Source: DASSBQ01 sp040981125 (GTDB taxonomy: Bacteria; Nitrospirota; Nitrospiria; Nitrospirales; Nitrospiraceae). Taken from it: a stretch of DNA of 64,000 nucleotides. Positions 50,704 to 59,074 of the stretch are shown here, in pieces (position 1 is the first letter of the stretch; each line of letters begins with the position of its first letter). The translations under genes were made by a program, and so were the position numbers. Below the pieces are notes generated by a model. That model was not told the DNA's origin. It did not search any database and saw only the letters and a list, made by a program, of their open reading frames with translations. The stretch spans positions 186,001 through 250,000 of the forward strand of contig JANRMQ010000004.1 in the NCBI GenBank assembly GCA_040981125.1. The letters are read 5' to 3'.

Positions 50704-51246
50704 CTATCGATCGGGTGCAGGGGGACGTTGTTGAGCCGCTTGGGTCTCTTGTTCCAGGGCGAGCCGTTCCTCTTCCGACACATAACGAATCGCGACGCCG
50801 GACAAGTATAACATCCAACTCTCACCGCCTCCGGCTCCTTGCGTAAAGGTCCAGGCGTCCATGCGGAACGGATTCCAGTAGCCGCCGCCGCTGAATGGGT
50901 TCGTACTGACCCCGGCCGGGCCTGCCGTCGATTGGAAACTGGGGCCCTCTCCATAAAAATGACGGACATCCGCCTTCCCGAGGACGACGGCATCCGCGCC
51001 CAATTCCTTGGCGCGAGCAAGGATTTTGTCCCGCAACGTATCTTCACTGACATGTTCGCTCGTGGCGATAATCCGGGCGATCTCCACATGAGTCTGATCA
51101 GGTTCACGGTCAAGCGTGGCTACCGATTTCTTTCCGGGCCGCGGCTCAAACGTCGCCGGCACCAGCGGATCGACTTTGACGGAGACGCATGCAGCCAAGA
51201 GGAAGGGACAGAAGGCGGCAAGCACGAGACTACAGAATCGGTGCAT
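50704..51246 (-). CDS. Lipoprotein, function unknown
   Basis: A 180-aa protein with signal MHRFCSLVLAAFCPFLLAAC and lipobox Cys. Mature part: TEHVSEDTLRDKILARAKELGADAVVLGK-type segment (actual residues ATSEHVSEDTLRDKI then GADAVVLGKADVRH), resembling the DUF4156/YjfI-like helix-strand arrangement of small envelope lipoproteins, then a Gly/Asn loop and a charged tail. ATG 51246 is chosen for the signal; the frame is open to 51390. Confidence 0.65.
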   Translation of the reverse strand: MHRFCSLVLAAFCPFLLAACVSVKVDPLVPATFEPRPGKKSVATLDREPDQTHVEIARIIATSEHVSEDTLRDKILARAKELGADAVVLGKADVRHFYGEGPSFQSTAGPAGVSTNPFSGGGYWNPFRMDAWTFTQGAGGGESWMLYLSGVAIRYVSEEERLALEQETQAAQQRPPAPDR

Positions 51247-51428
51247 AGACCAATTTTGCCGAAGTTCGCCGGCGAATTCAATGGGAAAGAGAGCGCAAAA
51301 CCAGCGCGGATGAGACCGTTTGCCATGGACTCTTCGGTAATCTAAAGGGAAAGGTTCATCGAGCGGATTTAGCTCCTTGGCTGAAAACACATGGTATGAA
51401 GCCTGATGATCACCGGAAATTTGGTAGC

Positions 51429-52679
51429 CTAAGCCGTAGCTATGCGCTGAGAGATCGCCTTTTCCACCAGTTGCTTCACGGTCGAGTCAATATTGCGGAA
51501 GTCGAATCGTTGCATGAACGTCAGCGGGCCTAGCTCGGCAAACAGCTTGCCCAACACTTCGTCGGCGAAGCTGCTCGATACCAAGGGAACTCCGGAAAAG
51601 TCGACAATGATTCTCTGTCCCGGGCACATGCGAACGAGGTTCGCTAGTTTATTCCGAACAGGCGCACCCGCAACGCGGCTTCCGAACGAAGGAGCCTCAT
51701 CTCTCAACAAGAAAAGAATCTCCACGCCACTATGCTTTCCATAGTGCAAATCAACAAAATCTACTGGAACGTGTGATTTCCCATCAAACTTTAATGCCTC
51801 CTCCAAAAGATGCGGAACCGAAAAATCAATCTGCGCTGCTATAAGCGTGCCCGCAAAAGGAACTTTCTCAGTGGATATGTGTAATCCTTGCCGTTCTGTG
51901 AACAGAAGCTTTCCATATCCAGATTCGACTTGGAAAAACCCTTTGCTGTGGCTGCAAATCTGGTAGCTGCCGAATAAGCCATTGCCTTGACCCACCGCCT
52001 TGTCTCGGGTTACTCCTTCTCGAATTGCTTGTTGAAGAGCTTCGGCATCTGAAGTCATTTCCGGGTGTGTTTGGCGTAGGGTCGTTGGAATACCTATTCC
52101 AGCATCAGCAACAATGTATTCAACTCTTTTCCGTGCTCGCTGGAATGTAGAGACTTGAACGAGACCGCCTATGCCGGACTGAGCATGATTCAGTACGTTG
52201 TCAGTGATCTCATTTATGGACCATTCAAGAGCAGCAAGTTCTCTCCGCTCTAAATCAGGGATGGCTCCCAGAATTGCGTTTACGATCCGATTCACGGCTT
52301 TCTGCTGTTCCTCTGCGTTTCTAAATTGAGTTGCTGGGATTTGGGAATAACCTTTGAATCCCGAAGGGGGATTGTTCGCAGGTTCCAAGAAATGAGCCCA
52401 GTTCGCATTCTGGAAAAGGCGAGCAAGCTTCTTGTTCTTCGGTTTGAGCAGTTCTACGTTGATCTCGGCGTTCCGCAATCGCATCACCTGTGCGCAGACG
52501 GCAAGCATTGGTGCGGCGAAGGCTGCCGTGCAAGGACCAAAATCCAAAACCACCTTTTGGTATCCGGCATCCTGTACGGCATGATGTAGACCGGCCAATG
52601 GATGGAGAAGATCGCCGATCCTAAACTCTCCTTGAAAGATGAGGCGATTCTTGTCTCTGAAGATGCGTGTGTCGGACAT
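51429..52679 (-). CDS. STAS-like + HATPase + DUF4325 three-domain protein
   Basis: A 416-aa protein. Residues 1-105 look STAS-like (VVLDFGPCTAAFAAPMLAVC). Residues 140-290 are a GHKL ATPase: N-box LEWSINEITDNVLNHA, G1 VADAGIGIP, G2 GQGNGLFGSYQI. Residues 325-410 are a DUF4325 (STAS-like) domain: SFGSRVAGAPVRNKLANLV, IIVDFSGVPLVSSSFADEVLGKL. This recalls anti-sigma or anti-anti-sigma partner switching, fused in one chain. Codon use is visibly more A/T-rich than in neighbours, suggesting transfer. No sigma factor or partner gene adjoins it. Confidence 0.75.
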   Translation of the reverse strand: MSDTRIFRDKNRLIFQGEFRIGDLLHPLAGLHHAVQDAGYQKVVLDFGPCTAAFAAPMLAVCAQVMRLRNAEINVELLKPKNKKLARLFQNANWAHFLEPANNPPSGFKGYSQIPATQFRNAEEQQKAVNRIVNAILGAIPDLERRELAALEWSINEITDNVLNHAQSGIGGLVQVSTFQRARKRVEYIVADAGIGIPTTLRQTHPEMTSDAEALQQAIREGVTRDKAVGQGNGLFGSYQICSHSKGFFQVESGYGKLLFTERQGLHISTEKVPFAGTLIAAQIDFSVPHLLEEALKFDGKSHVPVDFVDLHYGKHSGVEILFLLRDEAPSFGSRVAGAPVRNKLANLVRMCPGQRIIVDFSGVPLVSSSFADEVLGKLFAELGPLTFMQRFDFRNIDSTVKQLVEKAISQRIATA

Positions 52680-52857
52680 CTTTGATTCTAAAGGGATTAA
52701 TAATTTCTGAATCCAGCGCTCTTTCAGAGGTTCACAGTGAAGCGAGCGACGAAGTTATGTTGTAAATTCATTTGGATAGCAATGTCGTCGGTAAGCAGTT
52801 CACCGGAACAACCGACTAACGTATTCCGGCTCTGCGCATTCATCTATCGAGGAATGG

Positions 52858-53724
52858 TCATGAAGGCGGTTTCTTAGAAACGCCCTCCAACGCCTCGGCC
52901 TTCCGGAAATCCTCATCGGCGCCGCGTCCGTCGCCCAGCCGCTGTTTGATCGAGCCGCGCAGTCGGTACGCTTTGGCGGAGCCAGGATGGATCTGAATGG
53001 CGCGGTTCAGGTCGGCGACTGCGCCGGACAGATCGTTCACGTTTCCTCTCGCTTCCGCGCGCATGAAGTAGAGCTCATGGTCATGCGGACTCCTATCCAA
53101 GGCGCGTGTATAATCTTCGACGGCGCCCTGCCAGTTGCCGGCGCCGGCCAAGGCGGCCGCACGATTTTCATAAGCGAGCGCGTCTCCGGGCGCCAGCCTG
53201 ATGGCTTCGGTCGAGTCGGCGATGGATGCGGTCCAGTCGCGCAAGGTTACCCGTTCCCATCCACGATCGCGATAAGCCTTCGCCAGGTTGGGATCGATCG
53301 ACAAGGCCTTGGTAAAATCCTCCACTGCGGCTCGGTGATTCCCCATGCGCCCCTTCATGGCGCCTCGCTTCCAATAGAGCTCCGGATCATTCGGTTTGAG
53401 GGCAATCGCTTGCTCGAGCGTTTGAGCCGCTTCTGCAAAATTCCTCGCGCCGGCCTGCGCCCAGGCCAAGTTCTCCAGGTAACTCGCTTCATTAGGATTG
53501 CGCTTCACGGCCTCACGGAAATCGTCCATCGCACCTTCGAATTCGCCGTTCTGCATTTTGATGGTGCCGCGATTGTTGAACAGGCCCGCGTCGGTGCTCG
53601 AGTCGTCCAGAACCACCTGGTACGTCTCGGTCGATTCCACGATCCCGCCCTTGGGCTTGAAGGAACAGCCGGAGGCGAGGCCGAGAACCAGGAGCCAAGG
53701 CAGGACTGCGCGCAGATCGATCAA
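52858..53724 (-). CDS. TPR-repeat lipoprotein
   Basis: A 288-aa protein with signal LPWLLVLGLASGC and lipobox Cys, then six or seven tetratricopeptide repeats (LFNNRGTIKMQNGEFEGAMDDF, ELYWKRGAMKGRMGNHRAAVEDF, AYRDRGWERVTLRDWTASI and so on). The TTG start at 53724 is chosen because GGAAAGG lies 8 bp upstream and it begins the signal; the frame is open further upstream into the previous gene. It lies 4 bp after the DUF1499 gene. Confidence 0.8.
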   Translation of the reverse strand: MIDLRAVLPWLLVLGLASGCSFKPKGGIVESTETYQVVLDDSSTDAGLFNNRGTIKMQNGEFEGAMDDFREAVKRNPNEASYLENLAWAQAGARNFAEAAQTLEQAIALKPNDPELYWKRGAMKGRMGNHRAAVEDFTKALSIDPNLAKAYRDRGWERVTLRDWTASIADSTEAIRLAPGDALAYENRAAALAGAGNWQGAVEDYTRALDRSPHDHELYFMRAEARGNVNDLSGAVADLNRAIQIHPGSAKAYRLRGSIKQRLGDGRGADEDFRKAEALEGVSKKPPS

Positions 53725-53728
53725 ACTG

Positions 53729-54085
53729 TCACACCTTTCCTTCAGTGAATTTCCTGATCTCTTCCATCCGCCGGCGGTTGACGCCGAAATCACCGTAGCC
53801 GATTCGTGAGGCGGAGCGGAAATGAATCGTCTTGGTCTGGTCCTCGAAAAGAAACTCGACATCATCCACGAACCGAAGCAGGCGACTGGTGAATTCAAAG
53901 TGCAGGTATCTCTCCTCTTCTTCGACGAGCTTGACGCGGGGCAGGTCGAGAACGAGGCGTTTCAGCGATGCTTGCGCGTGGGCGGTGTCCTTTTGATACT
54001 TGATCGGCGCAATCGCATGTTGCCGGTCATGAGCCAGGGTCGAAACGCAATTCGGGCTCGAGGGACAAGGATTAAGGCGTTTCAC
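53729..54085 (-). CDS. DUF1499 family protein
   Basis: About 118 aa: LNPCPSSPNCVSTLAHDRQHAIAPIKYQ at the start is the DUF1499 signature; later FEFTSRLLRFVDDVEFLFEDQTKTIHFRSASRIGYGDFGVNRRRMEEI. GTG 54085 is the likely start; the frame extends upstream over the previous gene without protein-like character. No signal peptide. Function of the family is unknown. Confidence 0.75.
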   Translation of the reverse strand: MKRLNPCPSSPNCVSTLAHDRQHAIAPIKYQKDTAHAQASLKRLVLDLPRVKLVEEEERYLHFEFTSRLLRFVDDVEFLFEDQTKTIHFRSASRIGYGDFGVNRRRMEEIRKFTEGKV

Positions 54086-54113
54086 GCGCGTGAGCTTGTA
54101 GAGTGTGCCGCGC

Positions 54114-54704
54114 TCATTCGCGCTTGAGAACCGCGGTTTTGAGGAGTTCCTTCGCCGCTTCGACCGACACACGCTGCTGGTCAACGCTGCGTAGAGAAAG
54201 GCTGATATGACCTCCGGCTTCCTGAAAGCAGGTCGCGGTGAACACTGTGGCGCCCGCGATCTTCGTGTGATCCGTAAAACACGCCACGGAACCGAAACTC
54301 TCGATCTGGGCGCCTCGCAGCTCAAGTGGGCGCTTCAGCGCGGCCAGTCGCTCCTCCATGGTCGGGCCGCTGGTCCCTGCGGGCTTACTCAGGAGCTCGG
54401 CGCCCTGCCTGCGATCCGGGAGATCCGCCGAGCACATCGTTCCCGCCAGGCTTTCTGAGGCGCGGACCGCTGTCGCTTGCGCACCGAAATGCGACTCGAG
54501 CTCAGCGATCGGCAAAAGACGGCATCCGTCGTCCGCCGAGGCGGTTTCCCCGTTGGCGATGCCGGTCCATCCCTGGACCATGAGCGTCAACGCCGCGACA
54601 GCCGCAACGGCGGCAGGCTTCCACGGTGCATCTTTTCTCGACCGCACCGGTCGGTGAGCCGAGTAAACCTGCCTGTCTGTTTGAAGAAGGAAGGACCATT
54701 TCAT
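54114..54704 (-). CDS. Secreted hypothetical protein
   Basis: A 196-aa protein. ATG 54704 has CGGAG 7 nt upstream. A hydrophobic segment (AAVAAVAALTLMVQGWTGIANG) near residues 30-50 acts as signal or anchor. The mature part has four Cys residues (DDGCRLLP, GTMCSADL, VACFTDH, TATCFQEAGG), suggesting disulphides. First of a three-gene group with the DUF1499 and TPR genes. Family unknown. Confidence 0.65.
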   Translation of the reverse strand: MKWSFLLQTDRQVYSAHRPVRSRKDAPWKPAAVAAVAALTLMVQGWTGIANGETASADDGCRLLPIAELESHFGAQATAVRASESLAGTMCSADLPDRRQGAELLSKPAGTSGPTMEERLAALKRPLELRGAQIESFGSVACFTDHTKIAGATVFTATCFQEAGGHISLSLRSVDQQRVSVEAAKELLKTAVLKRE

Positions 54705-54855
54705 TCTGAACTCCGTTGTACAGTGTCGGTAGATGGTCGCCCCAATCCTCTCTGCCGAGTCGAAGGAGGCATTGTCGCCTGTCGCCAATCGGAGAGGGCC
54801 GATGTTTCGGAGCAAAGATATGTGTCGCAGCGCATTGACGTGAAGAATTGTTTTG

Positions 54856-55260
54856 TCACCTGTCTGATCCGCCCCGGGTGCCTGGTGAGCGGCCCGGCTG
54901 ATTCTTGTACAGTTGATCCAGACGATCGCTCATTTCTGTTTGCGGCGTGGAGGGGGTGGCCTGGCCCTCTCGGAGTTGCTGCTCAAGTCTCTGTGCGCGG
55001 TCGCGTTGCTGCGACGGGCCTGAAGGGAGTTGCGGGTTGATGGGCATCGTTTCCGGGCTCTTGTTGCTCGGCGCCACAGCTTTGCCCTTCCCGCGACCGG
55101 CGCCGGATCCGCCCCCTCCGCCCGGTCCGGTTCCGCCGGTGGATCCTCCTCCTGATCCGCCACCGCTCTGAGCCGGAACCGTCGGGACCGATTCACAGAA
55201 TACGCAGAGGAACGCCAATCCGAGTATGAGAAATAATCGATGGGCTGTGCGCACATGCAT
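54856..55260 (-). CDS. Gly-rich secreted hypothetical protein
   Basis: A 134-aa protein with signal LFLILGLAFLCVFCESVPTVPAQ, then a Gly/Ser/Thr-rich tract (GGGSGGGSTGGTGPGGGGGS) and a Gln/Arg-rich helical stretch (QQRDRAQRLEQQLREGQ). Probably exported; low complexity. Family unknown. Confidence 0.5.
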   Translation of the reverse strand: MHVRTAHRLFLILGLAFLCVFCESVPTVPAQSGGGSGGGSTGGTGPGGGGGSGAGRGKGKAVAPSNKSPETMPINPQLPSGPSQQRDRAQRLEQQLREGQATPSTPQTEMSDRLDQLYKNQPGRSPGTRGGSDR

Positions 55261-55273
55261 AGGCCACCTCGAG

Positions 55274-55460
55274 CGGGATGTTGAAAAGTCCCGCAGCTTG
55301 TTCCCGGAAGACGGTCAGCGGCTCGCGCACCTCAGAGTCTCAACGTATGGACCCGGAAAAAACCTATCCCGGCAGGCGTGTACGGGTGGTAAAGCGCGAT
55401 ACGCTTCGCCTGCTCGACTCAGAGCTTCGACGATCCGAGGCTGGATATTAGCGGATCGCG
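55274..55460. repeat. GATGTTGAAAAG repeat, copy 2 (right end not found)
   Basis: Begins GGGATGTTGAAAAGTCCCGC, then CAGCTTGTTCCCGG and CTCAGAGTCTCAACGTATGG, aligning with CAGGATGTTGAAAAGTC, GGCTTTGTTCTCGC and AAGTCTCGACGTACCGG of the element at 19684-19893. The matching TTTTGAACATCC end is not visible, so it is probably truncated or diverged. Confidence 0.5.
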
Positions 55461-55469
55461 ACCGCTTGC

Positions 55470-55979
55470 TCAAGGGATAGGAAAGGCGGGAGTCACTTCT
55501 CTCAGGGCCCCGGTGGTTTTGCGCAGCAGGATTTCCGTTGACCCGCGGACGAGGAGGTTCGGAAGGGGGCCGACCTCTTGAAAGCCGTGGCGTCGATAAA
55601 ATTGGCGTGCGCCGGTATTGAAGTCGGAGACACAGGCAAAGAGATTGTTTGCGCGCGCGAACACCAGAGCTTCGAGATGGCTCAGCAGAAGAGCGCCGAG
55701 CCCTTGTCCCGTCAGGGGGGGAGAGATGGCCAATAATTCGAGGTAATCGCCTACAAGAAACCTGGGGCGTAAAACGGCGATTCCGGCGATCTGCCCGTCT
55801 GTCGCCAGCACCAGACTGTCCCGGCCTTGCGGGAGGGGCGCGAACATGCGATCCCAGAAATCAACGGGGTAGCTTAACCGCTTCCATGGATCAGATGCGG
55901 CCAGCAACGCGATCACCGCGGCGCGATCGTCCGGGTGCATGGGCCTGACGGTGGGGGCTATTCGATCGGCGGATTGCAT
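55470..55979 (-). CDS. GNAT-family N-acetyltransferase
   Basis: A 169-aa protein with the GNAT fold: TVRPMHPDDRAAVIALL, DGQIAGIAVLRPRFL, YLELLAISPPLTGQGLGALLLSHLE (acetyl-CoA-binding Q/RxxGxG/A region) and FNTGARQFYRRHGFQEVG. It overlaps the polysaccharide deacetylase gene by 22 bp, so the two are linked. Substrate unknown. Confidence 0.85.
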   Translation of the reverse strand: MQSADRIAPTVRPMHPDDRAAVIALLAASDPWKRLSYPVDFWDRMFAPLPQGRDSLVLATDGQIAGIAVLRPRFLVGDYLELLAISPPLTGQGLGALLLSHLEALVFARANNLFACVSDFNTGARQFYRRHGFQEVGPLPNLLVRGSTEILLRKTTGALREVTPAFPIP

Positions 55980-56668
55980 GACAGCAGGTCGGAGACGGTC
56001 ACGGCTTTAAGTCCCTCTGCAGGCAGCACCGTTGTAATCAATTCCTGTGTGACCTCACGTGTGTGGCGGCCTTTGCCGTTCGCATGCATGACAATGATGC
56101 TGCCCGGTTTCAGTTGTCTTTGAATACGCGCAAGGATTGATTCGGCGCTCAACGTGGGATCGGGATCGCCCGACTTGATCGTCCAGAGGATGAATTCCAG
56201 CCCCAAGGACTTCACCACGTCGACTGTTGCGTCGTTGAACTCTCCATACGGCGGCCGAAACAGCTTTGCCTGGCGCCCGTAGCCCGACTTCAGCAGGGTG
56301 ACCGGTCCGGAAATCTCCTTTGCTTGGGATGCGGCGTCGTGAAGGGGCAGATGCGCGTGCACATTGCCGTGGGTTCCCACCTCAAAGTACGGCACGGCCA
56401 AGAGTTGTTTTACGTCGGCGTCATGCCGTGTGATCCATTTTCCGGACATGAAAAAGGTGGCGGGGATTCGATGGCTCTTTAAAAGATCGATCAGTTCCGC
56501 ATCAAATCCCGGCTTGCCTCGGACTGGACATAAATCATAGGTCAGAGCCACGGCGGGGCAGGTACGGGGACCGGCCGTCACGATCCTCCGTTCCTCGGCC
56601 GAGCCCGAACCGAGGAAGAGAACCAGGCCGAACATGGTCGCCGCGCATAAGGCAAGAAGCCATCGCAT
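55958..56668 (-). CDS. Polysaccharide deacetylase (NodB-like)
   Basis: A 236-aa protein with signal RWLLALCAATMFGLVLFLG. NodB motif 1 is ALTYDLCP (canonical TFDDG is changed: one Asp kept, second replaced), motif 2 THGNVHAHL with the His pair, motif 3 FRPPYGEFN and motif 4 SIIVMHANGK. ATG 56668 is the signal start. The changed motif 1 occurs in some subfamilies, so activity may be altered. It acts in the periplasm or on surface glycans. Confidence 0.8.
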   Translation of the reverse strand: MRWLLALCAATMFGLVLFLGSGSAEERRIVTAGPRTCPAVALTYDLCPVRGKPGFDAELIDLLKSHRIPATFFMSGKWITRHDADVKQLLAVPYFEVGTHGNVHAHLPLHDAASQAKEISGPVTLLKSGYGRQAKLFRPPYGEFNDATVDVVKSLGLEFILWTIKSGDPDPTLSAESILARIQRQLKPGSIIVMHANGKGRHTREVTQELITTVLPAEGLKAVTVSDLLSCNPPIE

Positions 56669-56760
56669 GGCGGGAGTATACCCCAGCGCGCGATTCCTGA
56701 ACACTGCTGCCGGAATTCCGGTAGTTGACGGTGTGTCGAGGCCCTGTTACGGTGACATCT

Positions 56761-57924
56761 ATGCAAGGCCCTGATTGGCAGATCGGTCGTATCTACGGGA
56801 TTCCCATCCGGATTCATATTTCGTGGCTGCTCGTGTTTTGGTTTGTGACCTGGGGGTTGGCGACCGGCTATCTGCCGGACGCCCTGCCGGGGCTATCGGG
56901 CCCGCGCTATTGGGCGATGGGGGCGGTCGCATCCCTGCTTCTATTCGGATCAGTCCTTTTGCACGAACTCGGTCATTCGTATGTCGCGCTCAAGTATCGA
57001 ATTCCGATCGGGCAAATCACGCTGTTTATTTTCGGCGGGGTCGCGCAGATGCGTAAGGAACCGCCGAACCCGCGCGCCGAATTTCTCATCGCGATCGCCG
57101 GTCCGATTGTGAGCTTGGTGATCGCCGGGATTTGTCTCGGCCTTGTCGCGCTCGCAGAAGCATCATCAACCGGAGAAACATTCCGGGGGTTGATCGCCCT
57201 GGGCGCCGTGCTCGGGGTGGTCAATACCAATCTCGGGCTGTTCAATTTGCTGCCGGGATTTCCACTCGATGGGGGCCGTGTCTTGCGGGCCGGTTTGTGG
57301 GCATGGACGAAGGATTTCTATCGGGCGACCGGTCAAGCCGCCATGGTGGGCCTCCTCTTCGGGTTGGCGTTCGGGTTGATCGGGGCGCTGCTGGTAATCG
57401 GGGCCGTGTCCGGCTCATTGTCGAGTCAGTTGGCGAGCAGCGGAGGGTGGATCATCCTCCTTGGTGTGTTTCTTTTTGCGGCGGCGCGGGGCAGTCGCCG
57501 GCAAGCGGCCATGCGCGCGTCCCTGGCAGCCGTTCCGATCCGTGAATTGATGGTGCGGACAGTCGTCTCCCTGGCCCCGGAACTCAGCTTGGAAGAAGCG
57601 GTCAATCGATATTTCCTGCCCTATGGCTACAGCGCGTTTCCGGTCATGCAAGAAGAGCGGCTGCTGGGTCTGGTCAGCGTCGCCGATATACAAGCGGTGC
57701 CGGTCTCCCGTTGGGCGTCAAGTCGAATCCACGAGGTCATGCGGCCGGCAGACGACCAATTGATAGTCGGTCCTGACCTTTCCACCATGCAGGCGGTGGA
57801 CCGGATGATTCAGCAAGAGGTGGAACGACTCATCGTTGTCGAGCAAGGGCTGGTGGTCGGAATGATTACCAGGGCTGCCATCGCGCACTTCGCGGAAGTC
57901 TATCCGTCGGGCAAGAAAGACTGA
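56761..57924 (+). CDS. Site-2 protease family zinc metalloprotease with two CBS domains (M50B)
   Basis: A 387-aa membrane protein: LHELGHSYVALKYRIPIG supplies HExxH, LLPGFPLDGGRVLRAGLW supplies the third ligand Asp, with six membrane helices. C-terminal CBS pair: IRELMVRTVVSLAPELSLEEAV... and IHEVMRPADDQLIVGP.... Such proteases resemble the Rip3/SpoIVFB-CBS type. ATG 56761 is chosen over an in-frame start at 56725. Adenine nucleotides may regulate it through the CBS pair. Confidence 0.9.
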   Translation: MQGPDWQIGRIYGIPIRIHISWLLVFWFVTWGLATGYLPDALPGLSGPRYWAMGAVASLLLFGSVLLHELGHSYVALKYRIPIGQITLFIFGGVAQMRKEPPNPRAEFLIAIAGPIVSLVIAGICLGLVALAEASSTGETFRGLIALGAVLGVVNTNLGLFNLLPGFPLDGGRVLRAGLWAWTKDFYRATGQAAMVGLLFGLAFGLIGALLVIGAVSGSLSSQLASSGGWIILLGVFLFAAARGSRRQAAMRASLAAVPIRELMVRTVVSLAPELSLEEAVNRYFLPYGYSAFPVMQEERLLGLVSVADIQAVPVSRWASSRIHEVMRPADDQLIVGPDLSTMQAVDRMIQQEVERLIVVEQGLVVGMITRAAIAHFAEVYPSGKKD

Positions 57925-58147
57925 GCACTGTGCCTGATTCACTCGTTCGGTCTCCGCTGTAAAGAGCCGGCCAGCGTCCTCCGCGTGAGGAGAGTCTCCT
58001 AAGATCCCTCGGTCATAGCCCAGCACGATCCGATCGGTTCTGCCCGGTTGCCAAGACAATTCTATGCGCCGGACGCAGATCCCGCTCGAAGAGACCGGAC
58101 ACATCGGATATCGAGTCTCGGGAGAACAGCATGCGAGGTGTATGGGG
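57925..58147. other. Convergent gap, nothing identified
   Basis: About 220 bp between two convergent genes. A frame of 153 codons on the minus strand (57718-58179) runs through it but lies mostly antisense to the protease gene and is not supported. No obvious terminator hairpin was found. Confidence 0.5.
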
Positions 58148-58987
58148 TTAGATCGGTTCCGGTCTTGAATACAGCGCATGGAGTTGAAATTGCCGCGTGA
58201 TCACGGCGCCGGCGAGCAAGAGAGTGGCCGAATAGTAGACCCACAGGAGCAGCAACACGACTTCGAGCAGCGAACCATAGATGCGGGTGTAGACGGCGGC
58301 CTGTTCCGCATAGGTAGTGAAAATGAGTTTGGCGGCGACCCACAAAAGGCTGAAGACGATGCCGCCGATCGTCGCATTCCGCCAGGTCGGCCGCCGGTGC
58401 GGCAGATAGCGATAGAGGCAAGTGACGGACAGGAATGCGAGGGCGAAGGGCAACGTGTAGGCGAGCAGAAAGTCATGGGCCGCAATCGCAACCAGATCCA
58501 TGCCCCAGAGGTGGGGCGCGTGCGCCGTCAGCAGTTCAATGGTTTGGGTGGCCACATAGGAGACAATGAGCAGCACGGCGAGGAGGCCGACCAAGGCCAC
58601 GGCGATCGCGGTCGAAATGAGCGGGTGTCGTTGTCCCGCCGTGCCGAACACAATATTCATCGCGTAGTCCAGTTCGTAAAAGACCAACGCACCGAACCAT
58701 ACGAACATAAAAAAAATAATCCATCGCACCTCATCGAGTTGGGCGACCCGCCGAATCTCCTCCGCGAGGCCGGTCCCCACGCTGGGAAGAAAGCCCTTGA
58801 GGAAGATCAGAAGGAACTGATAACCGATCACGTCTTGACTCACAATGAAACTGACGAAATACAGCAGGAGAAACACCATGGGAAAAAGGGACAGGAAGGA
58901 ATAAAAGGCCAACGAGGCCGCGAGGCTGATGCAACCTTGATGGCGGAACGCCGAAGCTGCATCGGCCAGAATTCGGCTTATCGACAT
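58148..58987 (-). CDS. YihY/BrkB-family inner-membrane protein
   Basis: A 279-aa protein with six membrane helices. ISLAASLAFYSFLSLFPMVFLLLYFV near the N-terminus and YRYLPHRRPTWRNATIGGIVFSLLWVAAKLIFTTYAEQAAVYTRIYGSL, then VYYSATLLLAGAVITRQF, are the YihY signature. Once misannotated as RNase BN; actual function unresolved. Confidence 0.9.
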   Translation of the reverse strand: MSISRILADAASAFRHQGCISLAASLAFYSFLSLFPMVFLLLYFVSFIVSQDVIGYQFLLIFLKGFLPSVGTGLAEEIRRVAQLDEVRWIIFFMFVWFGALVFYELDYAMNIVFGTAGQRHPLISTAIAVALVGLLAVLLIVSYVATQTIELLTAHAPHLWGMDLVAIAAHDFLLAYTLPFALAFLSVTCLYRYLPHRRPTWRNATIGGIVFSLLWVAAKLIFTTYAEQAAVYTRIYGSLLEVVLLLLWVYYSATLLLAGAVITRQFQLHALYSRPEPI

Positions 58988-59074
58988 GAGGGATGCACCT
59001 CCTGGAATCGCGCGCCGGCTTTACCGTATCAGGGCAAGCGCCCGTTGCACAATCCGAGAGGCGAGGCCGCGCGG

